Shown: positions 20,674 to 31,236 of the stretch, in pieces
Numbering within the stretch: the first letter of the stretch is position 1
How the letters are laid out: every line of letters starts with the position of its first letter
DNA from: Mactra quadrangularis
Taxonomy: Eukaryota; Mollusca; Bivalvia; Venerida; Mactridae
Direction: 5' to 3'
NCBI GenBank assembly: GCA_025267735.1
Contig: CM046297.1
Location: 29,228,011 to 29,292,010, forward strand
Length of the DNA: 64,000 bases
Made by a program: the position numbers and the translations under genes
The notes under the pieces: generated by a model
Seen by the model: only the letters and a program-made list of their open reading frames with translations
What the model was told of the DNA's origin: nothing
Database searches by the model: none

Positions 20674-21592
20674 TATAGTCCGATTTTATTCGGTGAGCCG
20701 TGACAGGTTGGATGAGTCTAATCATAACCATGACGATAGGTATAACCAGTAAATACTACACTGAAAATCAATACAAAATATAATATCTCAAGTATATATG
20801 CATGATATAATAATTCAAAATCATTGTTCAAAATAGCTCAGTCGATAACGAGTCGGAAACGTAAGGCCAATGCATAAATTTTACTGCAGTGGTTCGGATC
20901 TCACCGCCTCCATATTTTTTATTTTATTCTTAAATTCATGCATAGTTGTACGTATCATATAATGATTGTTGTGCCATCATTTGATTTTGTTTATTTTCTA
21001 TTTGTTTTATTTCCTTGGTTCTTTATTTTTATATCCAGCAATTCCATTGTACATAATAATAATAATACATTTATATTATACATTCGGCTTCAAATGCAGT
21101 GGCTGAATAGAAATCAGACGAATGTGCCAAAGTGACATGCATCCCATTTCGCTCCTCTTTCTTATGCATGTACATGTAGAATCATTTCTGTAAGACACGG
21201 TCGAGACATTTTAGACTAAGTGTATGACATCGAAGTAATAACTAAGCACAAACACGGGCAAATATGCATATTCTATTTTATATACATTTGGCTTCTAGCT
21301 GCACAGAGATTTCGAGTTGTACGTTTCCATGATGGCAAAAAATAAACAAAACGATAAAACAATAATGGATACCAAGCAGGATTCGAACTCGGGGTAACAA
21401 AAGCAATGTCTGACAATCCAAGTGTCTAACCGCCACGACCACTAAGTCACTTAAATCAATTTTGAATAATTATAATAAAGACAGTAATCAGTTGGTTGGT
21501 TAAATAAGCTGTGTTACCTTTTTGAAGGAATGTTCCAAAAATCTATAAATACAAAAGTGCAGTCACGGCTCACCGGATAAAATCAGACTATA
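20674..21592. mobile_element. Long-TIR element with tRNA-like sequence in both arms
   Basis: TATAGTCcGATTTTATtCGG followed by TGAGCCGTGAC at the left end is matched inverted at the right end (21562-21592). The similarity continues inside: left TTCAAAATcATTG and AGCTCAGTCG against right CACTAAGTC and CAATTTTGAAT. Each arm carries a tRNA-like unit: left A-box-like TAGCTCAGTCGATAACGAG and B-box-like GGTTCGGATCTC followed by a T run; right, on the minus strand, TTAGTGGTCGTGGCGGTTAG and GAGTTCGAATCCTG. The flanking dinucleotide could be a TA duplication. No transposase is seen. Either a DNA element captured tRNA/SINE sequence or two SINEs formed the arms. Confidence 0.7.
21373..21452 (-). other. 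tRNA-like sequence (pseudo-tRNA or SINE head)
   Basis: GACTTAGTGGTCGTGGCGGTTAGA gives an A-box region and CCCCGAGTTCGAATCCTG a B box, about 45 nt apart, with GGATTGTCAGACA where an anticodon arm would fall. The acceptor stem does not close convincingly, so it is not called as a functional tRNA. Confidence 0.5.
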
Positions 21593-21769
21593 ACTGTCAA
21601 AATTACAATGGTTTAGCTGGCATTCGTCGTCATACGTTTCATGAAATTTTGAGAAAGAAAAAAATCAAGGTCCCTTGTACATCTAAACATAAGTGTGTTA
21701 CAGCCGGTTTCCTTGCACGTTTGGCAGTATGTAACGAGATTTTAACAAAAAAGCCTTGCAAGTTTAACA

Positions 21770-22023
21770 GTAGTACGCGAGTCGATAGCGCAGGTGGATG
21801 CGGACCAGGATTTGGAATCTCGTGTCCCAAAGGGGGTACGGGTTCGAATCCCACCCAGGGAGGTTATACTCTTACATGAAAACTTGAAAATAATGTCAAT
21901 TTTCCTCCATTGCTTAGATAATGTGGAGAAGTTTCTGTCCTTGTGGAAGGTGAGTACTGGTTATAGACAATGGTCCAGGAAAGCTAGGTTAGGTGCACTG
22001 GACGCCGTAAAATGACCTAAATT
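21770..22023 (+). mobile_element. tRNA-derived SINE, first family, plus orientation
   Basis: Head TAGCGCAGGTGGATGCG (A box) and GGGTTCGAATCCC (B box) are followed by the same body as the copies at 10907 and 18493: TGTCAATTTTCCTCCATTG, TACTGGTTATAGACAATGG, AGGAAAGCTAGGTTAGGTGC, GGACGCCGTAAAATGACC. Array unit 1 begins directly at its 3' end. The GGCGTTAAACC tail is absent, so it is 3'-shortened or a subfamily. Confidence 0.8.
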
Positions 22024-22248
22024 AATATTGTCACGAATAAATGTTCTCGCTTGAAGGAACAAATATCATTATCCTGAGATAAAATCATAAAAAATCTAAT
22101 CTGGCTGAAAAACGATGAGAAATTTTCTCACAAATCAAATGAATACTGACAGAAAAAAGTAAAACCAAATGAGTCGGAAAGTCGTTTCATTGTCCTGCAT
22201 ATTTCAACGAAAATTAAGGAAAAAATATGGACAATTTTGTCAAGCACA

Positions 22249-22282
22249 ATTTGATTGGTTCATTTAAATGAACCAATCAAAT
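22249..22282. repeat. Perfect 34-bp palindrome in array unit
   Basis: The half-site ATTTGATTGGTTCATTT is followed immediately by its exact reverse complement, with no spacer. The same site in the other units (33778, 42032, 55330) is present but with one or two mismatches at the centre or edges. It contains ATTGGT/ACCAAT, a CCAAT-box-like word, on each arm. Confidence 0.9.
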
Positions 22283-22517
22283 GATGGATAGATATTACTA
22301 ACAGATTGATTACATGCTTAACGTGATGCACAACAATATGCACTTCCTAGTTGTGCTGTATCAATCAGAATTTTTTCATTACAAATACATGCTCTGTATA
22401 AACGACGTCAATGAAGATAATTATGAACTGCTAATTTTTTTAGACACAGTTTTCACTTTTACATTTTTGTTTCCTTACAATTTATATCATTAATATTATA
22501 AGAGCTAGCTATAGCTG

Positions 22518-22695
22518 GAGTTAGGCGGACTAGAGCTAGACTGGCTGGTATAAGAGGGGGGCTGGTGTAGGGCTGGTTGGTGTCAGTCGGCTTGGTGTCC
22601 ACTGATCTGTTGTTAGGCTGGATGGTGTCAGAAAGACTTGTGTCAGACGGCTGGTGTAGAGCGAAATGATGTCAGACAGATTGGAGCCAGGCGGC
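22518..22695 (+). repeat. Degenerate GGCTGGTGTCAG minisatellite, unit 1 only
   Basis: Words such as GGCTGGTGTAG, GGTTGGTGTCAG, GGCTTGGTGTC, GGATGGTGTCAG and GGCTGGTGTAG recur every 18-25 bp, making an unusually G-rich plus strand in an AT-rich region. Units 2-4 have at the same place only GGCTAGCTAnAG and AGCGGACTGGTGACAAATC, so this looks like a local expansion of that seed. Confidence 0.7.
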
Positions 22696-23194
22696 TATTT
22701 AGCAGACATTTTGTAGATTGTTTCTGAAACATGTAATCACAATTGAAACAAATATAGCATTGTCAAGAGCAATCTGGACTATTATAGAAAGAATGATTGT
22801 AAACAGAGATTGTTTTCTGGTAATAATGTAGCAATTTTCATAGTAGAATCCAGTGGAACCTGATCGCTCATCTGAAATAAGATCTTAAAGCGTTAGCTCT
22901 AATGTCATACGGTTTAAAGAATACGTGTTTTGACATTTAAATGAAAGAAATGAAATTTTGGACATGGAAGCAATTTGTGTAATAAATGAACATCAAATAC
23001 GATGATTTTGGTCTTTAAATACTATTAGATGACGGAATTTATCACCATTAACTGTCTTTTTTCTCCTTTTTACATTTGTCTTGGTTCGAAAAAAGGTAGG
23101 GAAATTATGATTTTTATTTTTTAGAGATTAAATGACAATAATCAGCACGGTTCCCAGACAAGACAAGAAAATAATCATATCAATAGTTATAACT

Positions 23195-23290
23195 ACAACA
23201 ACACGACAGAGAGAAAGAGACAGGGAAGGTTGGAGATGCGAAAGAAAGAGTGAACGAAATGCAAGAGAGAATGAGGAGACTCGGCTATTG
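23195..23290 (+). repeat. Purine-rich tract
   Basis: GAGAGAAAGAGACAGGGAAGG and similar AG-rich text for nearly 100 bp. Equivalent but shorter AG-rich tracts lie in units 2-4 (GAGAGAGAGACTGAGAGG near 34770). Simple sequence. Confidence 0.6.
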
Positions 23291-24459
23291 AAATGCACTA
23301 ACACAGTCTCATTTTCCAGTAAAAAAACAACTCGGGAGGAAATGGGATTTTAGCGTTATATATTTATTCAATACAGTTTGAATTCCAATATTTTGTTCGT
23401 GTCAATAAATTGCCTGGTCAGTTTAGGCAAATTGACAAAAATCCAAAACATTTTACAGAATGCATGAACAATTAGTACAATATTTTAAACATCGCCCAAA
23501 TGTAATTAATGGTCAAATGATTTGAAGATTGCGTTGCTTTTGATCAACAAAGAGTTTGAATAAGGTCATGTATGTATTTGTGTACACAAAAATATGTTGT
23601 ATCATGGATTACTTTCAGCAGCCAATGACGTAGTAATTCAAAAGCAACAGAATCATCAAATTAGATGGTTAACATGCAAAATGCTATATTTTTTACATTA
23701 ACAGCACATTTTGACTCCATAGGCTTCAAGCTTTTGGACTTGACAAAACATATGGTGATTTTGTAATTTGACTTTGTGTATCTAGTCTGACTGATGGCTA
23801 CTGTACCAATATCAGACATGTATCTTATGGCCGTAATAAATAGTTTTTTTGTGGTGGAGAAGTGTTCTTCTTGACATATAATTTAATTTCTAGGCATTTT
23901 ACGAGTTACCTAAATTTACATGTTGCCTTTAACTCATACATATAATACACGTATAACGCAGTTACAACTATAACTAAATATCACTAAGCCTGGTGAATAA
24001 CACTTGACAAGATAATATCTGAATGTTTTCTGTGAACAAAAAAGTAATTCATTAAGAAACCATTAGCGTTAATGGTATAAGATGTCATAAGTCAATGCAT
24101 TAGAAACTTGGGTTCGTCACAGCTCCATTTATAGTAATTGTCTAGCTATCGTCTTACACAGATACCTTGTTATCACATCATTATGTTACATGTGTATCTA
24201 TCAATCTAATACAACTAGGAAACAAAACTTTGCATATCATTGTAATACAGGGAAATTGTCAGAATGTATTTGATGTCACACCAATAATCTCTTATCATTA
24301 ATGATGTAGTCTAGACCCGATATGGATTCACTGGCTTTTATAGGTGATAGGTCGATATTTCAAGCATCTAATGATTGGTCAGACAGAGCACGTAAACTCG
24401 TGTCAAATACTCATTGAAATGTTGATTACGCAAAGGATAATTTTAGAAAGTGTATTTTA

Positions 24460-24732
24460 GTGTAACTTAATTGACATTTTCTATACAAAATCTAAATGAA
24501 CTTGATACAATGTTGATATTGGTCGCGTACTCGTATTGTTTCGTTTCTCAAATAGTTTCCATGTGCCACTCTAGCTTTTGTCTGTATTATATAATTTTTA
24601 AGCAGATTAGTCATCCTAGCCTTTTTATATTTAATATGATTTTTTTTAAATTATTCTTTGTCTGATTTATTTCGTTTGATAAAGAAAAAACACTCGAAAA
24701 GACTAATGCGCTGTCCTTGGACTGCTCTTGTT
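24460..24732 (+). mobile_element. Possible truncated copy of the 51.4-kb insert
   Basis: Ends with GCGCTGTCCTTGGACTGCTC then TTGTT, identical to the 3' end of the insert in unit 3 (52504-52528). Shortly before, CACTCGAAAAGACTAAT resembles CATCCGAAAAGTCATGC, and CTGATTTATTTCgTTT resembles CTGATTTATTTCCTTT. The body is otherwise different, so this may be a 5'-truncated relative of the same element family. Confidence 0.4.
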
Positions 24733-27700
24733 AAGTTCTTTTAGTTGATACTTAATGCATAATTTTATAGATAAAATTGCTGTGCAAGTTTGATATTTTG
24801 ACATTATTATATTCTATATTTATCAAATAAGTTCAGGACATCGTTCTTTCAGCATTCCAGTGCTTTGATTCTCTACTGTGTGGATTAACATTCTGCTGTG
24901 GCCGTCTTCTCATCTTTGTATCAATATGCTTCTGTCTGTATAATAAAAGTTGTGCGATACGTTATGTATAGTTTTTCTGTTGATAAAACGAGATAAAAAC
25001 GACATTATGTTCAATGGCATTTAATACACAAATTAATCTGGTTGTTTGAACTATTATTGTACATTTAACCAGTTTTACTATTTGAGAGCATTGAATTTTG
25101 ATTTTGTGTGATTGGAACTAATGTCTTTTTGTGCTAAATTCATGTATTGTAATGTCAGACCTTACTCTGTGTTTTATGTGTCCTTTACTACATAAGTTCA
25201 TGTAAGTTAGATTTTTAATGACTTAAGGCAGCACTTAATATACTTAATGCATATAAGTAATGATTGTCTGTTTCAAAAGAGGGTATAAATGCATTTACAT
25301 AATTTTAATTATAACAATTTATTAGTATTAGTTTTCTGTTTGAAGAGTTAATTGGACCTCTAACAATAATGAGAGAACCTTTAAATGTATTAAATACAAG
25401 TTGATATATTACTTTGTACTTGTTAACTTTGCTTTATTTAGAAACTAGCTGCAAGTAAAGAAAGAAATAGTTCACGCAATAACGAGTTATGTACGTGTAC
25501 CAGATTTTAGAAACGTGAACTCCTGTACAAAACATCATACTATTTGAATATGGAATGAATCATATGGAATTCACTTCATACACTATAATATCAATTGCTC
25601 CACACAATAGCATCAAATATTGTCAAATTTTGTATAATGAGGAAAATGAACAAAATTCACATTCATAGTTTATTAAATTTGTTTCGGTAAAAAGCAAATA
25701 TAGTTAGTTATGTTCATACACCGCATAAAAAAAATTAGAGTGAATTTCTGAGGCATGAAGAAAGTTTAGGGATGAAAGTTGGGATTATGAAGAAAACTTA
25801 GGTAAGAATTTCTTAGTTTTGAAGACATTTTAGGGGTGAATTTCATAGTATTAAATCTTGTTGATACATGGTCTGGAAAATGAGATTCAATACATGTATT
25901 ATTAAATGATTATTAAATTATTATCATTATAAGTAATTATTAAATAGACATCAAATTAAAATTAAATTCAACTAATATAACCCATGAGTTATCGACGTGA
26001 TTCTATAATAAAAAATGATATTTTATAGTGCGGATAGTGGATTCCATGTAGTAGTATACATAAATATTCAAATAGTACGGTGTTACCACATTTTACTCAT
26101 AGACAATATTTCCATCGTCTATGAATACAAAGCTGAGAGCTGTATAGTTTGTCGTTTTTTAATTAGATTTTCATAGTCCAAAGTGTCTATAAAAGTAAAC
26201 TGTACTCAAGTAACAGCAGAACAAAAGACTCGTCCATTAGTTGAACAAATAATTCTGTACATTTAATGAATAGTATACTTTGAATAAGAGAGTACTCATA
26301 TTGTAACTTTACAATAATACAACATTATTTGTCCAGACTGGATGTATAACCTCTTGTTCATATACTAGAACAAAGACAACATTATCTGTGCACGTAGAAC
26401 ACAAATTTACAAATACTTATACTAATGGTGTAGCCAACTTATATTTATTTATCTTTAATCCACAACCATTCAGTCTCGTCAAACGCCTACAAGACTTTAC
26501 GCTGTATTACTCTTAATTCAGTTTTTTGTGTTAAGTGTGATGTGTTGTAGACAGACATTAACCTCAGCAAAAATTGACAGGCAAATATTTGATAGTGTAA
26601 AATATATTAATCTCTTAAGACAAATTGTCGAAGTAAACGACAAATGATGCTATAAATTGTCCTCAGTACTTAAAGGCGATGATTGCTTTATCTATAGATT
26701 GAACACTCAGACATTTTATTGAAAATAATGACCAAAGGAGAAAGAAATTACTCTCTTGAAAAATACACAAATCAGCTTGAAGCAATAATACAAATCAAGT
26801 ACTTGTATTAACATATTTATTGTCTCTCAAAAATAAGCATACGGTGGTCAACACAAGTTTGGAGTCATTTTCACGTTGTGTGCCTATTTTTTTATTTAGT
26901 AAATATTGTATTATTTGATAACCTGTTAGATTTTTGCGTTTTATCTTTATTGTAATGGTTTCCATTCTTGTAATCACGGTTATCAAGATTACCGATGTAA
27001 CATTTTAGGAGAAAATGATTTGTAGTTGAGACAACATATTTCAATAAAAAACTAATTAAAATGGAAAAAAAAAACATGTCATTGGTCATAGTTTCCGTGG
27101 CTTTGGAATGTCAGATGCTGAGTCTCATAAATGTAAAACATGCATAGAATTTGCTTTCATTTTATCTCTGTCGTACCAATATATAAATAAATAATGGTTC
27201 TAGTTGTTCTAAATTCATTTTGTCTCCAAACTTTTGGCACACATTGTACATAAGAAGATGTTTGCCTTAAATCGTAAGATTTGGACAAAATAACAAAATA
27301 TTCATGGATTGATCAATTAGATAAAAGTTCTATATTCGTTAATCGATTTCTTGCTTAGTGACAAGTATTTCATTACAAAGAAAAATAACGATATTGTCCT
27401 AAGTGTAACCAAATATAAAATATAACCACGTGGTATAGATAATGAACACGTGGCAACTATATTGTATAAAGGATGAATCTTATAACTAAAATTGTTACAT
27501 GTCCCAATTTTATAAAAGACAAAATATGATTTGTTTGAGTACATGCCTGGAATATAGAATATCATTAATGTAGCAAAGATTATATTGGGAAACTTTTATT
27601 TTACATATCTCTAAACTAATAGCTAAGGTCTACGATATGATATATCAGACCAAAATGGAAGATTATTATTTTGAGAGGAACATTTCTGTATAATATTTGT

Positions 27701-27887
27701 AAGATTGTATTGATTACTATTGCCAAATCTATTTTAAAACGTGTTGATTAAAACGCTTTAATGTGGAGCAATAAAAGAAAAGAAAACAGTAAATGACTCT
27801 ACTTAACAAAATGAAATGATTATTTAAAAAGTCTGTTCTACAAACAATTATGTAAAGTTTTTATTATGGATATTTAATAATTACAAT

Positions 27888-28085
27888 TTTTATTAATATT
27901 TGTTTCATTTTTATCATCTCTATCACCACAATAACCAGTATCATTGCTATCATTATTATCATAATTATCATTATTGTCATCATCATTTTCATCACTATTA
28001 TCATGACCACAATTATCATCATTTCCATTATTAGAAGTTGTATCATCATCATCATTGTTTTCACTATTATCATAATTTTGACATT
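27888..28085 (+). repeat. TCA/TTA-rich simple repeat, unit 1
   Basis: Irregular ATCATTATCATCA text, about 200 bp, repeated at the same place in unit 3 (46669-46866) and, more degenerate, unit 4 (60536-60735). It generates methionine/isoleucine frames on the minus strand that are not genes. Confidence 0.85.
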
Positions 28086-28112
28086 ACTATCATTAATTTC
28101 ATATTGGCAATT

Positions 28113-28355
28113 TGGTTTGTTTTTGTTGGGTTTAACGCTGTAGCAACACATTGTATATGTCATATAACGGCGGTCAGTCAACCTACTCGCTGCTCCTGGA
28201 AAGGCTAAATCCCTTGATTTAGCTGTTAACCAACTACTAAGCGCATACTTTCGTCAGTGACTGACAACTGCCCTACATAATTAAGAATAATTGGTAGGAG
28301 GGAGAATGACCGTAGAAATTATTCCATGACCAAGCTTCACGAAAGTACAATGTGT
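28113..28355 (-). mobile_element. 5'-truncated SINE-like element, unit 1
   Basis: The minus strand ends TGTGTTGCTACAGCGTTAAACC, the same 3' tail type as the SINE at 10907, preceded by CTTTCCAGGAGCAGCGAGTAGG. No tRNA B box is visible at the other end. Unit 3 has the same insertion (46894-47135), while unit 4 reads straight through from GGTAATTTG to CACGTTATTATC near 60760, an empty site. Confidence 0.65.
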
Positions 28356-29059
28356 ATATACTCCTTTGCTATAATCACGTTATCATCTTCATACGTTTTG
28401 TTATAATTATTACATTAACCGCTATAATTATCATTGTTTTTATCATTTTGTTAAAATCGTTATTTCACCAGCATCATTTTTTTATACTCAACTAAATAAT
28501 CATTCCTATGATCACTGTTATCCTTATCGGTTGAATCGTTTGTTCATTATTTCTATGTCTTAAGTATTTATTTGTTCATGTATTTTGATACATACCTTCC
28601 CTGGTGTCGAGTGTTGATCATATTAATAGTCTTTGATTCATTTGGGAGTATTTGCAGCTTGAAATTACAATTTTCTCGTATGCAATGATTAAGAGTACAA
28701 CATAAAACTTAAAGGAACAATAAGTGTGGAAATATGGATTTGATGTCTCAATAGGAGGGACATGATGAAATTCTGAAATATATTAAAACTAATTTATTAT
28801 GTTTTATACCTACTTATAAGGAAAATATAATGACGAGAAGTAAAAGGCTATTAATGTGAAAGTTATAAATATATTCTAAATGATTGGAAATTGAAGAAAG
28901 CTGTATTTTTATTGAAATAATTTCCCTTTGGTGAGCATTAAAATGTCAATCAATAAAAGATTTTCGTTACAAGGAGGAAAAGCTTGTTTTAATGCTCATT
29001 TTACTAGTGCAAGCATTGAAGCGATATAAAGAGAAGATGATGAATTGTTATAGACAATA

Positions 29060-29145
29060 TTTAAGAAAAAACAGATAAGGTGCCTCCGCTTACCGCCATA
29101 AAGTTACCTTTGAGGGTGTTGACGCGGCGTTGAACCCAGTAAATA
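29060..29145 (+). mobile_element. SINE 3'-tail remnant
   Basis: GGTGTTGACGCGGCGTTGAACC repeats the 3' tail motif of the SINE families here, preceded by CTCCGCTTACCGCC. It is present in units 3 (48195-48260) and 4 (61600-61660), so it predates those duplications. Confidence 0.5.
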
Positions 29146-30996
29146 TATAGTATCATTCCATGTATTGATCTTTCAAATTTTATCCTTATGTATCGATCAC
29201 TATAATAATCATTGTCATCATTATCATGACCTTGGATTTTATAATTGTTTGTAAATTATTTCTATGTCTTTAGTATGTTTATATATTCTTGTATTCTAAT
29301 ACGTTGAGTTCTTTATGTTGCAAATATTGATTGTTTTTTTTTTCATTTTTTTTTCATTTGTGAGTATTTGATAAGAAACTTTCAATTTTTGCAATTGTTT
29401 TAAATTATCTACTTTTAAAAAGTAAATAATAAAACACAAAGGAAACAATAATGGTGAAAAAATGGATTCAATGTCTCAATGGAAGGGAATTGCAGACAAA
29501 CTTGAATATATAAAAACTAAATGATCATGTTTTATCCTTATTTATTAGGAAAACTATTTTTGAAACAATGTGTAAAATGTGGCTTGATTAGTTATAAATT
29601 GTTTGTATTCCATTAAGACAAAATATTTTATCAAAAGATGAACATTTAATCCTGAGTAAATAGTTGAGAATTATGATTATAAAACAATATATTATATTAA
29701 ATATTAGATACATGTAACACATCAGAAATAACATCACAGATGCACGTGCCATCAGCTATAAACCATTACAACGTAAATTTTACATCTAAATGCACAAAAT
29801 ATAATTACTTACAAAAAGTATCATTATGTAACGGAAAGTTTATTATGTAACACAAAATAACTTAATTTGCATTGACTTCTGATGTATTAACACGGAGTAA
29901 AAAGCCATTAATGCTAAATATATTCTGAATTATTGGAAATTAATACAAAAAATGTTGTTGATTTTAAATGTCCCTTTAAGGAACGATAATATAAGACAAT
30001 AAAGGTCAGCTGAACGTAACCCGTAGTTCAAGGTTGCCAGTTTCAACATTAGCGAGCACACAAGCGGCGAAAAATTTCAGATCGGGTTTTACTCAGATTG
30101 AACTTGACTTGATATCTTTATGCCGCAGTGAATTAACATAAGACTCGAGTACTTCTTGTAAAATCACCACCGTTTATGAACATTCCGAATGATTCTTTTG
30201 CAGTTCTGTGTAAATGTCACGTGCTACTATGCATGTACGAATGACGTGATTGAGTGCGCTTATCGATGACGTATGATGTTAATAACTATTGTAAGAGAGT
30301 ATTGATTAGTTATTATTGTAATGAATTAAACACGTAATGATTTCATGACATGTTTTAATGAATTCAACAAGATATAAAATAATATTGGTTCCAATGAATG
30401 GAGTTATTGTTATAAAGAAATACTGAAACAATAAAACGTGTATCAATTTATATTATACAGTACTCACCAAAAGTTTGAAGACATTCTCACTTTGTAGGCC
30501 TACTAAGTAGATTTTATCGAAAATTTGTCAAATGTTTGTTTTAAAATTGGTTTAAGCTGTGCTTTTTATTTGCCATGGTTCTTGTTGTAGTTAAGACTAC
30601 AAAAGTAGTTTAAACTATGCTATGCCAAAGAATCATATTCAACATGGTTTTCGAGGCTCTGTGATGTCAGATGCTGAATCATATTGTTGCTTTCATTTTT
30701 TTCACAACACATACATTTACTAAATTTAATGTACAAAAAACATTTTAATTTAGGAAAATTTATATTCTTTGTCTTTAAACTTTTGGTGGGCACTGTATTC
30801 ATAATTGATTGATAATTTGCTACAGAAGATGAAGTAAAGATAACTCAGGTTTTAATGGCAGATATAAATTAGGTTGAATCTAAAATATTTAGATGAACGA
30901 TTTAATGGAAACTTCAACTCACTTTTTTAAAAAAGTGGAAACTTAAGTCAAACAATGAATCTGTCATAAAGAAGCACTTTGTGACGTATAAATGAT

Positions 30997-31236
30997 ATGT
31001 TACCCACACGTTTATGTACAATACGTTCAAACCGAAAATATACTTTTAAAAATGCTATAGAAGTGACAAATAGTATAAATGTATACATTAAATGTGCCAA
31101 AGAAATGTTAAAATCACTTTTTAATATTTTTGACATAACACAATGTCATATATTTATTGAAACCATCATTAATGAAATTCTGGCATCGAATTGCTTTTTA
31201 TTTCTTCAAACAAAAACTAGTTCATCTCATATATAA
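30997..31236 (+). other. 79-codon open frame repeated in three array units
   Basis: An ATG-initiated frame beginning MLPTRLCTIRSN is also intact at 50102-50341 and 63520-63759. The three predicted peptides keep their reading frame and length, but roughly twenty of 79 residues differ between units 1 and 3 and most base changes alter the protein. That pattern does not suggest protein constraint. No family, signal peptide or membrane segment was recognised. It is absent from unit 2, which is deleted here. Confidence 0.2.

Noticed and set aside
20840..20916. Functional tRNA gene
   Set aside because: A-box and B-box-like words are present but the stems do not pair well, and the sequence is part of a transposon arm.
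27317..27565. 82-codon minus-strand frame almost identical at 46098-46346
   Set aside because: The identity covers the whole surrounding 3-kb tract, not just the frame, and the frame is broken in units 2 and 4.
27864..28181. Methionine/isoleucine-rich 105-codon frame on the minus strand, also at 46645-46971
   Set aside because: It is translation of a TCA/TTA simple repeat running into a SINE tail, with no protein features.
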